DNA from: UBA11164 sp034376725
GTDB lineage: Bacteria; Pseudomonadota; Gammaproteobacteria; Xanthomonadales; Xanthomonadaceae
Length of the DNA stretch: 64,000 nucleotides
Assembly: GCA_034376725.1 (NCBI GenBank)
Contig: JAXMJH010000009.1
Location: 22,631 to 86,630, forward strand
Direction: 5' to 3'
The translations under genes and the position numbers were made by a program. The first letter of the stretch is position 1, and every line of letters starts with the position of its first letter. The notes under the pieces are model-generated. The model worked only from the letters and a program-made list of their open reading frames with translations. It was not told where the DNA came from and searched no databases. This document shows, piece after piece, positions 30,401-38,011 of the stretch.

Positions 30401-33072
30401 CCCATCGCAAGCTGGCCGGGTCGGTGTTCGTGCTGCCCGGTGCCGAGCTTCGACCCGAGGAATTCGCCGCGCTGCACGCCGCCGCCGTCGTTGTCCTCGA
30501 CAGCCGTCACGGCGGGTTTGGCCAGCAACTGAACAAACCGCTAGAGCGCGAGCCGCAATTGCCTCCGCTGTCGCCGGTACGATGCGCTCAGTGGCGACCG
30601 ATGCCGCCGACCGACCTCGGCCGGCCCGAAGCGCTTCGGTTCGACAACGGCGCGGGTGGTTTCGCCCACGACAGCGCGGACTATGTCATTCATCTGGCCG
30701 ACGGCGAAATGCTGCCGGCACCCTGGTCGAATGTGCTGGCCAACCCGGACTTCGGTAGCCTGGTGACCGAGACCGGACTCGGCTACACCTGGGCGGGAAA
30801 CAGCAGCGAGTCCCGGCTCACGCCCTGGCCGAACGACCCGGTCGGCGACCGGGCTGGCGAAGTCTGCTACCTGCGCGATGAGGAGACCGGCGCGGTTTGG
30901 TCGCCCACCCCGCTGCCGCTGCCCGCGCCGGGCAGCCATCGGATTCGCCACGGCGCGGGCTTCACCGAGTTCGCGCATCGCAGCCACGGGCTTTTGCAAG
31001 TCCTGAGGGTATCGGTCGACGATGCCGAACCGGTCAAACTGATCCGGCTGACCCTGACCAACGAGTGGCCCTGGCCGCGTCGCGTGACCGCCACCTGTTA
31101 CCTGGAATGGGTGCTCGGCACGAGCCGCGAAGAAACCGCTCACCACATCGTTCCCGACTATGCCGCCGATGACTGCACCTTGTTGGCGCACAATGCCTTC
31201 TCGCGCCTGGAGCCGGCGCCATTCGCCTTCCTGACCGCCAGCGCGCCGCCGCACGGCCTGTGCACCGACCGGGACGAATTCCTGGGTAGCGCGGGCGACA
31301 GCGCACGGCCGTTGGCGCTTGATCGCATCGGCCTCAGCGGGCGCATCCGGCGGGCCGATGATCCGTGTGCGGCTTATCAGGTCCATCTCGACATTCCGGC
31401 AGGTGCTGCGGTCACCGTGTACTTCGTACTGGGCCAGGGCCCGGATCGGGATGCCGCGATCGCCCTGGCTCGACGATTCCGCAGCGCCGACTTCGCAGCC
31501 GAGCGCATGCGTCAGGGCGAACAGCGCTGGCACCAGCGGCTCCAGGTCGCCCAGTTCCAGACCCCCGAACCCGCCATGGACCTGCTGCTGAACCGCTGGC
31601 TGCCGTACCAGACCCTGGCCTGTCGCATGTGGGGCCGTTCGGGCTACTACCAGTCGAGCGGTGCATTCGGCTTCCGCGATCAGTTGCAGGATGCCCTGGC
31701 GCTGATCTGGAGTGCGCCGGAGCTGACTCGCGCGCATATCCTTCTGGCCGCATCGCGACAGTTTCAGGAGGGCGATGTGCTGCATTGGTGGCACGAGTCT
31801 CCGCTGCGCGGGGTGCGTACCCGATGCTCCGACGATTTGCTGTGGCTACCTTACTCGGTGGCCCACTACGTCGCAGCCACGGGCGACACGTCGATTCTCG
31901 GCGAGTCGGTCGCCTACCTGACTGCGCCGGCCCTGGCCGACGACGAGGCCGAACACTACACCGAAGTGGGCCCGGACCCGGAGCGTGGCTCGCTCTACGA
32001 ACATTGCTGCCGGGCCATCGATCGGGCCAGCGTGGTCGGTCCGCACGGACTGCCGACGATCGGCAGCGGCGATTGGAACGACGGTTTGAATCGGGTCAGC
32101 ACGGATGGACGCGGCGAAAGCGTCTGGCTGGCCTGGTTCATGGCACGGGTGTGCGACGACTTCGCCCAATGCTGCCGAAGCCAAGGCGATGCGGCGCTGG
32201 CCGAGCGCTACCGGGGCCTGGCGCGCGAGCTGCGCGACCGCGCTGATTCCGACGGCTGGGACGGAGGCTGGTATCGACGCGCCTACACCGATGACGGCAC
32301 AGCGCTGGGCTCGGCGGAAAACGACGAATGCAAGATCGACCTGATCGCCCAGGCGTGGTCGGTACTGGCCAGCGATCAGCCCGCCGGGCGGGCAAGACAG
32401 GCCATGGATTCGGCCTGGAAGCACCTGGTACGCGAACCCGACCGGCTCGTCTTGCTGCTGACACCGCCGTTCGACAAAACCCGCATCGACCCGGGCTATA
32501 TCAAGGGCTATCCCCCGGGCGTGCGGGAGAATGGTGGCCAGTACACCCATGCGTCCACCTGGGCGGTATGGGCGTTCGCGGCGCTGGGCGACGGCGACCG
32601 CGCGGCGGCGCTGTTTCGCATTCTCAACCCGATCCTCCGAACCACCGAGCCCGAAGACGTTGCACGCTACCGGGCCGAACCCTATGTCCTGACTGGCGAC
32701 ATCTACGGCGCCGACCCACACATCGGGAGGGGCGGATGGAGCTGGTACACCGGCGCTTCGGGCTGGCTGTATCGGGCCGGCGTGGAGGCGATCCTCGGCC
32801 TCAGACAGCGCGGCGAACGACTGGAAATCAAGCCCTGCCTGCCGCGCGACTGGCCGGGCTATCGGGCGCAGCTGAGCCGTGGACGGGCATGCTACGAGGT
32901 CACCGTCGAGCAGTCGCAGGTTCACAGCGGTTGCGTCATCGAGTTCGATGGACAGCGCCAGCCGGGCAACTGTATCCCGTTCGTCGACGACGGCCAGCGT
33001 CATCGCGTCTGGGTGCGCCTGGCGACCGCGCCGGCCGATGGCCCGCGGCTGACGGCGGCCAACCCGGGCTGA
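24439..33072 (+). CDS. ndvB: Cyclic beta-1,2-glucan synthase (NdvB/ChvB type)
   Basis: Giant inner-membrane enzyme of 2877 residues, the normal size of the family, that makes cyclic beta-1,2-glucan for the periplasm from UDP-glucose. Order of parts: a soluble N-terminal region (1-330); two or more helices around 335-400; a GT84 glycosyltransferase domain with Asp-Ala-Asp at 555-557 and an HRW motif near 702-704 (RLHRWVRGDWQ); more helices about 745-860; a glucoamylase-like middle domain (about 1294-1560, EMDFRFLYDPGRHLFRIGHN, SYMSHHQGM) assigned in this family to cyclisation; carbohydrate-binding repeats; and a C-terminal GH94 phosphorylase-like domain with GSGDWNDGLN at about 2543-2552, which trims chain length. 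The glucan acts in hypo-osmotic adaptation and host interaction in rhizobia and Xanthomonas. It is 15 bp after a universal stress protein gene. There is no ChvA-type exporter gene beside it. Confidence 0.93.
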   Translation: MTRKRPKRSDSKAARNTDGVRPGSTHRSQTESNLPSKSGALADQHLVGRFAGPTFLPLPLGLGAIKRCLYRVYDQIEKNIATGRSGIRAEEWLLDNRHLVQQSLAQVREHLPRGYRKRLPRVRQAHEPVRTRIQEVATFLVHEGPRPIDIAWIEEALEDYQDSAELSTGELWALPSYLRLSVLSVLAEAASRCLLQDDPTTGTQGRPEGRSEDVAEAVLSLRQLADHDWRRSFARISRVERILAQDPADAYAAMDFASRNRYRRAIEELARDSRLSEAAVAERIVAACQAQGATQARAGHVGYHLIGPGRQPMEHALGCAPGARGRSSRWMSRCPDAVYFGLLSAFALPPLVGLAWFLISRSFGVVPSVLTTALASVPVLGLAVIFLNGLVTWLLPARPLPRMDYSEGVPDGFRTAVVMPVLLTRIQDITRILDRIEVNYLNNIDDNLVFAILSDFGDADNASTPVDASMLDALARGIDALNQRHAGAGGRTPFLALHRRRRWNPAERIWMGWERKRGKLAEFNDLLAGDDRTDYRTRFGDVAALDGVRFVITLDADSHLPPGAARRLVASLAHPLNQPVYTPGQPGIRAGFSILQPRLEIDPGSTTANRFTEAFAGDTRLDLYTHAVSDVYQDLFGEAIYTGKGIYDWRAFKHALDGRIPENSLLSHDLLEGIIARVGLVSDTIVLEQFPANAPAFMRRLHRWVRGDWQLLPWLVPGWPRRLSSGARAPMSAIDRWKMIDNLRRSLQPSAILLFLLMAWFGVLPGETWAWMIALLGIQAAPVLADILSLATHALSSPPATLVRRLRQVPTALAQPIGHWLLGLVLLPFESQTTLDAIGRSVYRMLVSHRRLLEWTPAAHDERRLGEGASAAQWMREMWVSPALAVAAGLATATLNPGAVPLALPVLVAWLLAPWITAWTSRPLQRPAVLTGDIEKRPLRLIARRTWLFFERFVGPDDHWLAPDNFQEQPRAALARRTSPTNIGMALTATLAAHDFGYIDTAMLSDRLRNTCDTLRRMERYRGHWLNWYQTRDLRPLQPRYVSTVDSGNLAASFLAVAEGACERMSQPLAWQPALAGALDTLDTFEETLRLTLAGHESDASQRCLAVVAAIRSRLEAAGTHPDGWHVLRRLVDVELPTLTDALVSLVESEPTAFGDEDVGQLRIWLDELHRHSSAWQGHVALFMPWLEALATIPPIPADSPAHVTLQAWESAMHGCFEPAPAPDQYPSRCREALTHLATLDALRHADAFDAATDQALEAWTQDFGCRLEAAQRTAASLMVELGDLAARLKRWVVEMDFRFLYDPGRHLFRIGHNVSNDRSDPNYYDLLASEARLASFIAIAKGDVPLRHWLHLGRPLRRRRDRIILMSWSATLFEYLMPHLFMISPHDTLIDRACRAAIALHRDFCDRLGLPWGISESGYYRLDESQHYQYRAFGVPDLGFRSDLGDRIVVAPYGSVMALDFAPLATLANIELLLKIRACGLYGLYEAIDYGRADKASARRARVVRSYMSHHQGMILLAIDNFLHDNVMKRRFHSDRRVVGISSLLHERPAAPDTALRSWPQPQGRAFQGQAGPQSWPQPRADGLQHHTLLSNGHYSVLLDAHGGGGSEWDGVALVARQSRASGRATGHWFYLKDLDSGDVFSVTPGPSGDSAGACAVEFGPHRAEFQRRSHGLFSRMVVAVASQQDVEARLLSLHNETNRPRRFLLFGIAEVALAPPREFWRHPAFARLFVESECFEEDRLLLFRRRPRASNDKAVFMAHMIVPPAGQTGRFGWDTDRRGILGRGGSMTRPALLDSGIDGFGRTSGAVLDSAIATGLELTLEPYAQVELAAITAVGHSRRELLATVRSYRSTSRVGWLVEQARMQTSQELHNLEIDPGDGRDMLNLLSAVVSPWRHLRSSEPAVAGAARIQGALWARGISGDWPIVLIRLDAPEDASAIEPLLKAHTFWTGRQARFDLVILDEAAGGYLQPGRDRLMQLIAASRARTHRKLAGSVFVLPGAELRPEEFAALHAAAVVVLDSRHGGFGQQLNKPLEREPQLPPLSPVRCAQWRPMPPTDLGRPEALRFDNGAGGFAHDSADYVIHLADGEMLPAPWSNVLANPDFGSLVTETGLGYTWAGNSSESRLTPWPNDPVGDRAGEVCYLRDEETGAVWSPTPLPLPAPGSHRIRHGAGFTEFAHRSHGLLQVLRVSVDDAEPVKLIRLTLTNEWPWPRRVTATCYLEWVLGTSREETAHHIVPDYAADDCTLLAHNAFSRLEPAPFAFLTASAPPHGLCTDRDEFLGSAGDSARPLALDRIGLSGRIRRADDPCAAYQVHLDIPAGAAVTVYFVLGQGPDRDAAIALARRFRSADFAAERMRQGEQRWHQRLQVAQFQTPEPAMDLLLNRWLPYQTLACRMWGRSGYYQSSGAFGFRDQLQDALALIWSAPELTRAHILLAASRQFQEGDVLHWWHESPLRGVRTRCSDDLLWLPYSVAHYVAATGDTSILGESVAYLTAPALADDEAEHYTEVGPDPERGSLYEHCCRAIDRASVVGPHGLPTIGSGDWNDGLNRVSTDGRGESVWLAWFMARVCDDFAQCCRSQGDAALAERYRGLARELRDRADSDGWDGGWYRRAYTDDGTALGSAENDECKIDLIAQAWSVLASDQPAGRARQAMDSAWKHLVREPDRLVLLLTPPFDKTRIDPGYIKGYPPGVRENGGQYTHASTWAVWAFAALGDGDRAAALFRILNPILRTTEPEDVARYRAEPYVLTGDIYGADPHIGRGGWSWYTGASGWLYRAGVEAILGLRQRGERLEIKPCLPRDWPGYRAQLSRGRACYEVTVEQSQVHSGCVIEFDGQRQPGNCIPFVDDGQRHRVWVRLATAPADGPRLTAANPG

Positions 33073-33088
33073 CAGCAAACGGGCTGAC

Positions 33089-33132
33089 TGCAAACAGGTT
33101 GCATGCCGGGCCGTGCTGCGCCATGCTGCGCC
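33089..33132. promoter_or_regulatory. TGC-rich dyad and direct repeat upstream of phaR
   Basis: A perfect inverted repeat TGCAA-N5-TTGCA (33089-33103) followed by two copies of TGCTGCGCC (33114-33122 and 33124-33132) fills the 86-bp gap between ndvB and phaR. PhaR proteins are known to bind TGC-rich dyads and to repress their own gene, so this is a candidate autoregulatory operator. Confidence 0.35.
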
Positions 33133-33158
33133 GCACTAGCCTCGGGCAGGAATGACGC

Positions 33159-33653
33159 ATGGCACAAGATACGCTCCGGATCATCAAGAAATACCCCAAT
33201 CGGCGCCTGTACGACACCGAGATTTCCAGCTACATCACCCTGGAAGACGTCCGCCAGCTGATTCTGGAAAACGCGCGGTTCGAGATTCGCGACGCCAAGA
33301 CTGGCGAGGACCTCACCCGGCAGGTGCTGCTGCAGATCATTTCCGAGCATGAGCAGGATGGCCAGCCGATGTTGTCCACCGAGCTGCTCAGCCAGTTGAT
33401 TCGCTTCTACGGCGATTCGCTGCAGGGCTTCATGGGCAGCTACCTGGAGCGCAGCATGCAGTTGTTTCTCGATCAGCAGCAGCAGTTTCGCAGCCAGCTG
33501 AACAATCTGCTGGGGCAGACCCCGTGGACCATGCTCAACCAGATCACCGAGCGCAACATGGATCTGTGGAAAAACTTCCAGACCGGGCTGCTCGGCCAGA
33601 TTCAAGGCGGGACTTCGGCCGGACCGGGCAAGGACCGGGAAAAGGACAAGTGA
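33159..33653 (+). CDS. phaR: Polyhydroxyalkanoate synthesis regulator/repressor PhaR
   Basis: Transcriptional repressor that binds both DNA and PHB granules and sets phasin and PHB gene expression to the amount of polymer. The 164-residue product has the diagnostic N-terminal DNA-binding/accumulation domain (RIIKKYPNRRLYDTEISSYI, followed by TLEDVRQLIL), the second PHB-accumulation region (LTRQVLLQIISEHEQDGQPMLSTELLSQLIRFYG) and a Gln-rich amphipathic C-terminal helix region that may contact the granule. The start ATG has AGGA 9 nt upstream. It lies 86 bp after ndvB and about 100 bp before a second acetoacetyl-CoA reductase. Confidence 0.92.
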   Translation: MAQDTLRIIKKYPNRRLYDTEISSYITLEDVRQLILENARFEIRDAKTGEDLTRQVLLQIISEHEQDGQPMLSTELLSQLIRFYGDSLQGFMGSYLERSMQLFLDQQQQFRSQLNNLLGQTPWTMLNQITERNMDLWKNFQTGLLGQIQGGTSAGPGKDREKDK

Positions 33654-33755
33654 AACCGGCTTGATCCCCGGTTGCACGGGTGCGCAATGCGTCCGCGTTG
33701 TGCACCGCGACCCCGTTTGCCTCGCAACAATTCCCCTGATTCGGAGATTACCAAT

Positions 33756-34496
33756 ATGCAACGACGCGTTGCCGTGGTCAGCGGCGGCCTGGGCGGTCTT
33801 GGCACCGCCATCTGCAAGACCCTGGCCGCCCGCGGCTGTCACGTGATCGCCGCCGATTCGCACCCGACAGCGGAGCGCGAGAAGGCGTTCGTCGACGCAC
33901 TGTCGCCGCATTCGGGCTCGGTGGTGGCGCTCGACGTGACCGATGCCGTAGCCTGTCAGTCGGTGGTCGACGACGCCATCGCGCAACACGGCTCGCTGGA
34001 TATCCTGGTCAATGCCGCCGGAATCACCCGCGATGCCACGCTCCGCAAAATGACCGCCGAGCAATGGGGCTCGGTGCTGCGGGTCAATCTGGACGGGGTG
34101 TTCAACCTGTGCCGGTCGGTGGTCGAAACGATGACCGCGCAGGGCTTCGGTCGAATCGTCAACATCAGCTCGGTCAATGGCCAGAGCGGGCAGTTCGGCC
34201 AGACCAACTACTCGGCCGCCAAGGCCGGCCTGCATGGCTTCACCATGGCCATGGCCAAGGAAACCGCGCGAAAGGGGGTGACCGTCAACAGCGTCGCGCC
34301 CGGATACATCGACACCGAAATGACCCGGGCAATACGGCCCGACATCCGCGAACAGATCGTCTCCGGCATACCGGTTGGCCGAATGGGCGTCCCCGAAGAC
34401 ATCGCCCGCGTGGTGGCGTTCCTGTGCGACGACGACGCCGGCTACATCACCGGCGCGCTGATCCCGGTCAACGGCGGCATGTTCACCAGTTTCTAG
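33756..34496 (+). CDS. phbB: Acetoacetyl-CoA reductase (second copy)
   Basis: SDR of 246 residues with the same length and the same catalytic positions as the copy at 22462: GGLGGLGTAIC at 10-20, NAAGITRD at 86-93, Ser138/139, Tyr152 and Lys156 in VNISSVNGQSGQFGQTNYSAAKAG, and the C-terminal PVNGGMFTSF. It is the more divergent of the two in the N-terminal half. GGAG lies 13 nt upstream of the chosen ATG; the longer open frame upstream lacks similarity. A TTGC-N8-GCAA dyad lies in the gap behind phaR. The product is likely (R)-3-hydroxybutyryl-CoA for PHB; FabG activity cannot be excluded. Confidence 0.85.
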   Translation: MQRRVAVVSGGLGGLGTAICKTLAARGCHVIAADSHPTAEREKAFVDALSPHSGSVVALDVTDAVACQSVVDDAIAQHGSLDILVNAAGITRDATLRKMTAEQWGSVLRVNLDGVFNLCRSVVETMTAQGFGRIVNISSVNGQSGQFGQTNYSAAKAGLHGFTMAMAKETARKGVTVNSVAPGYIDTEMTRAIRPDIREQIVSGIPVGRMGVPEDIARVVAFLCDDDAGYITGALIPVNGGMFTSF

Positions 34497-34565
34497 CAAT
34501 CTGTTGTCCATGGCGGGCGGCACCCGGCGGTGGTGACCGCCCGGCGCCGCTCAGACCACCATGGG

Positions 34566-36434
34566 CTACAGCTCGCGCACCACCCTGAATCCCAGGCGCG
34601 GATTGACCGCAGTGGCCGGCGCCGAAAGCCGGAAGGCCGAGCGCACCTGGTCCGGCGCACTGGCCCAGGAAGCGCCGCGCAGCACACGCAGTTCGCAACC
34701 CGGATTGACCCAGGCGCTGCCGTCGGTCGGCGCGCGCTGGTAGCTGTCGTGCCAGCAGTCTTCCACCCATTCGGAGACATTGCCCTCCATGTCGTGCAAA
34801 CCGAACGGATTGGCCGGGAAGCTGCCAACCGGGGCCGGCCCCCAATGGCCATCGGTGTAGCGCGAAAAGGCGTTGGACCAGTTGCGTCGGGTTCGCGAGC
34901 GATCGCCGTCGCCGGTGAAATTGCCGACCACCTCGGTCGGATTGCCATCGCCCCAGGGATACGCCGTCTCAGCTCCCGCCCGCAGCGCGTATTCGAACTC
35001 GGCCTCGCTTGGCAGCCGGTAGCGCTGGCCGGTCTCGCGCGATAGCCATTCGGTGTAAGCCCGGGCGTCCTGCCAGGACACGTTGATCACCGGCAGCTCC
35101 GGGCTGGCCGGCTCGCCCAGGTGATCGTGGCGCCAGTTCACGCCGCTCTTTTCCGTCAGCGTACCGCTTGCCTCGTCGTAGACGGTCGCCTTGCCAACCT
35201 GCTGGGCGCGGGCGACATAGCCGGTGGCATTGACGAACTGCTGAAACTGGCCAACCGTGGTTTCTGCTCGCGCCATCGCAAAACCGCGCCCGATGTTGAC
35301 CGTAAAGCGCGGCCCTTCATTGGCGACACGATTTTTCTCGCGGCTGGGCGAGCCCATCTCGAAGCTGCCCAGCGGGATCACCACCAGTTCGGGGCCCCGG
35401 CCACCCGACGCGATCGGATCGACCAGACGATCGCCCGGGCTGAACGAGGCATAGTTGCGCGCGTTGTCGATGCGCCGACGCAAATCGTCGAGCACGGCAC
35501 CATCGACGGCCACCGGCTCGAGACTGGCGAACAGGGCGTCGGCGCGATCGAAATCGCCCCCATCGATCGCTGCCAGAATGCTGTCCCGGAGACTGTCGGC
35601 TCGCCGTTGCCGCTTCTCGATCAGCAGCACGCTGGCGTTCTGCGCCAGATTGGTGCCGGTGCCCAGAGTAGCGGCCTCCGAAAGCAGTCGGTCGGCTTCG
35701 ACAAAATCATCGCGCTCGGCCGCCACATCGGCCTGCGCGATCAACGCCTGTTCGATGGTTGAAAGCCCGGCCCTCGCTGCGGCATTGGCTGGGTCGCCGG
35801 CCAGCACCACCCGATACAGATCCAGCGCGCTGGTTCCTTGGGGACTGATCAGGTTGCCGGCTTCGACCTGCCTGGCCGCTTCGGCCAGCCGCTGCGCCTG
35901 CTCGCGGCCAGCGCCCACTGCCGCCGTCAGGGCGGCGACCGCCGGATCGTTGGGTCGATGCTGACGGGCCAGGCCGGCCAACCGCGCACCCTGATCGAAT
36001 TGCCCGCTGGCCAGTGCCGTTTCAGCCTGGCGCACCAGTGCCGCAACCGCGCGGGACAGGCCAGCTTCGGCCTCAGCAGCGCCACCGGGCAGCCGCGATG
36101 CCCGGGCGTAGATCGCCACAGCGCCGGCTTCGCCCTCCAGGCGACCCTGGGCCAGCGCTTGCTCACCGCGCTGCATCAGTTCGCGCCGCTCCTCCTCGGG
36201 CGTGATGTCGAACGAAGGCGTCCACTCCTCTTCCTGGCTGGTGGCATCGACCAGCCGCCTGCGCACGGATTGAGTCTCATCGGTCTGACCGGACGCGGTC
36301 GTTCCTGTTTCGGCTTCCTGGGCTTGCACGCTGGCAACGAAAGATGCGGGCGCGATCATCGCGATCAGCATCGACATCCCGCACACGAACCTGAGCAATC
36401 CCGGCCGATCCGAATATCCTTGGACATGGTGCAT
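34566..36434 (-). CDS. Secreted formylglycine-generating-enzyme-like (SUMF1/EgtB/PvdO) domain protein
   Basis: A 622-residue exported protein. From the ATG at 36432-36434 (GGGGGG about 6 nt upstream) it begins with a basic segment, a hydrophobic core (FVCGMSMLIAMIAPASFVASV) and a likely cleavage site after VQA. Residues about 85-330 are helical, Ala/Glu/Arg-rich and repeat-like, resembling degenerate TPR. The last 270 residues are a C-type-lectin-like FGE domain (PLGSFEMGSPSREKNRVANEGP, LPVINVSWQDARAYTEWLS, RLPSEAEFEYALRAG, YPWGDG, GLHDMEGNVSEWVEDCW). Where catalytic FGEs have a Cys after RGGSW, this protein has RGASWASAPDQVRSAFR, so formylglycine formation is unlikely. It is divergent from rnd. 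The real function is unknown. Confidence 0.82.
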   Translation of the reverse strand: MHHVQGYSDRPGLLRFVCGMSMLIAMIAPASFVASVQAQEAETGTTASGQTDETQSVRRRLVDATSQEEEWTPSFDITPEEERRELMQRGEQALAQGRLEGEAGAVAIYARASRLPGGAAEAEAGLSRAVAALVRQAETALASGQFDQGARLAGLARQHRPNDPAVAALTAAVGAGREQAQRLAEAARQVEAGNLISPQGTSALDLYRVVLAGDPANAAARAGLSTIEQALIAQADVAAERDDFVEADRLLSEAATLGTGTNLAQNASVLLIEKRQRRADSLRDSILAAIDGGDFDRADALFASLEPVAVDGAVLDDLRRRIDNARNYASFSPGDRLVDPIASGGRGPELVVIPLGSFEMGSPSREKNRVANEGPRFTVNIGRGFAMARAETTVGQFQQFVNATGYVARAQQVGKATVYDEASGTLTEKSGVNWRHDHLGEPASPELPVINVSWQDARAYTEWLSRETGQRYRLPSEAEFEYALRAGAETAYPWGDGNPTEVVGNFTGDGDRSRTRRNWSNAFSRYTDGHWGPAPVGSFPANPFGLHDMEGNVSEWVEDCWHDSYQRAPTDGSAWVNPGCELRVLRGASWASAPDQVRSAFRLSAPATAVNPRLGFRVVREL

Positions 36435-36488
36435 TCTTAACCCCCCGGCAAAATGATCATGCATACTCGGCGGCGTCGCCAAAGCGCG

Positions 36489-36500
36489 CCTAACGTTAGG
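36489..36500. promoter_or_regulatory. Perfect 12-bp palindrome in the rnd/FGE-like divergent gap
   Basis: CCTAACGTTAGG is a perfect palindrome that ends 2 bp before the first possible rnd ATG. It is the only strong dyad in the 68-bp gap between two divergent genes, so it could be an operator; its AGG would also serve as part of the rnd ribosome site. Confidence 0.35.
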
Positions 36501-36502
36501 TC

Positions 36503-37627
36503 ATGCTGCACATGCAAGCAACTCAAATCGACAACAGCCCGGGAATCTGGCTGAACGAGACCGGGCAACTGGCCCATTATTCCAGCCAATGGAGCGACGT
36601 GGCAGCTATCGCGCTGGACACCGAGTTCATCCGCGAACGCACGTTCTGGCCAAAGCTCGCCCTGGCCCAGATCGGCGTGCCGGGCACCATTCTGCTGGCC
36701 GACACCCTGGCGCCGGGCATCCCCGAGTCCCTGGCCGCCCTGCTGTCGAATCGGTCGCAACTGAAACTGATGCACAGCGCCAGCGAAGACCTGGTGGCCC
36801 TGCACAATACCTGCGGCGTATTGCCGGCGCCGCTGTTCGACACACAGATTGCCGCCGCGCTGGCCGGAATGGGACCGGGGCTCAGCTACCAGGCATTGAT
36901 TCGCGAGCTGATCGGTGTGGAAGTTGACAAGGGCGAAACCCGGTCCGACTGGATGCGCAGGCCGCTCTCGCCGGCACAACTGTCCTATGCCAGCGACGAT
37001 GTGCGCTATCTGCATGAGGCGCATCGACTGCTGTCCGATCGGTTGGCCCGGCTCGGCCGCGAGCAATGGGTCGAGCAGGACTGTCAACGCATGCTTTCAA
37101 CCCCACCCGGCGAACTGGACCCGTGGCCGCATCTGGCGCTGCGCAGCAGCCAGTCGCTCGACCGCACTGGCCAGGCCAGATTGTGCGCGCTGCTGCGCTG
37201 GCGGGATGCGCATGCAATCCATGCAGACAAACCCAGAAGCTGGATCCTGGCCAACGACCTGGCCGTCGAGTTGGCCAGACGACCGCCGGACAATGCAGAG
37301 GCGCTGGGGCACCTGCTGAACGCACACCCCAATGCGCCGCGCAAGCTGCGCGACCCGATCTGGACGGCACTGAACGACCCTCTGCCGGACGCCGCCGACC
37401 TGCCCCTGGCGGAGCCGCAAACCAATGCCTTCAAGCAGCAGCTGAAGCGGATGCAGGAAGCCGTGTCCACGGTGGCCGAAAGGCTGGCCATCGCCCCGAC
37501 CGTGCTCGCCTCCCGCCGCCATCTGGAAAGCCTGCTGGCCTTCGGCCAGTGGCCGGACGCGCTGGCAGGCTGGCGTCGGGAGTTGCTGGAAAGCGAGCTG
37601 ACGACACTTTTGCGCGCCGGGGGCTAG
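36503..37627 (+). CDS. rnd: Ribonuclease D
   Basis: 3'-to-5' exoribonuclease that trims tRNA and other small RNA precursors. The 374-residue product has the DEDDy set: Asp39 and Glu41 (ALDTEF), Asp96 (HSASEDLVAL), Tyr162 and Asp166 (LSYASDDVRYLHEAH), and a HRDC domain in the C-terminal half (about 205-290, RLCALLRWRDAHAIHADKPRSWIL). The first ATG at 36503 has a very short ribosome-site spacing; the ATG at 36512 (MQATQIDN) is also possible. It ends 46 bp before tRNA-Ala. Confidence 0.93.
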   Translation: MLHMQATQIDNSPGIWLNETGQLAHYSSQWSDVAAIALDTEFIRERTFWPKLALAQIGVPGTILLADTLAPGIPESLAALLSNRSQLKLMHSASEDLVALHNTCGVLPAPLFDTQIAAALAGMGPGLSYQALIRELIGVEVDKGETRSDWMRRPLSPAQLSYASDDVRYLHEAHRLLSDRLARLGREQWVEQDCQRMLSTPPGELDPWPHLALRSSQSLDRTGQARLCALLRWRDAHAIHADKPRSWILANDLAVELARRPPDNAEALGHLLNAHPNAPRKLRDPIWTALNDPLPDAADLPLAEPQTNAFKQQLKRMQEAVSTVAERLAIAPTVLASRRHLESLLAFGQWPDALAGWRRELLESELTTLLRAGG

Positions 37628-37673
37628 CCGTTCGTCTTCGCAATCGGTATCATTTGCTGCTTGGGGTTTTCGT

Positions 37674-37749
<76 letters not shown>

Positions 37750-37762
37750 CCACAACACCAGG

Positions 37763-37786
37763 GCCCGGACATGCTCCGGGCTTTTT
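37763..37786 (+). terminator. Intrinsic terminator after tRNA-Ala
   Basis: Seven-bp stem GCCCGGA/TCCGGGC with a 5-nt loop followed by TTTTT, starting 13 bp after the tRNA 3' end. The remaining sequence up to 38010 shows no gene that I can support. Confidence 0.85.
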
Positions 37787-38011
37787 CATGCCCGCGAAGG
37801 TCCGGCCGTGGCAGGGCTTTGCCGGTGGCGCGAATTTCGATGATTTCCGAAAGGTACCGATTTCGCCGCGCCGGCCACGCGAACTCCGCGCTCTCTCTGT
37901 TTTTTTGTCTTGCCCGGTCAAAGTTCTGAAGGGCATCGAGCGCGTCCATTCTCTGGACACTCTTGGGGACTGAGCGACGTTTGCCGACGGCGGCCTGAAC
38001 GTTTTCGCAAA

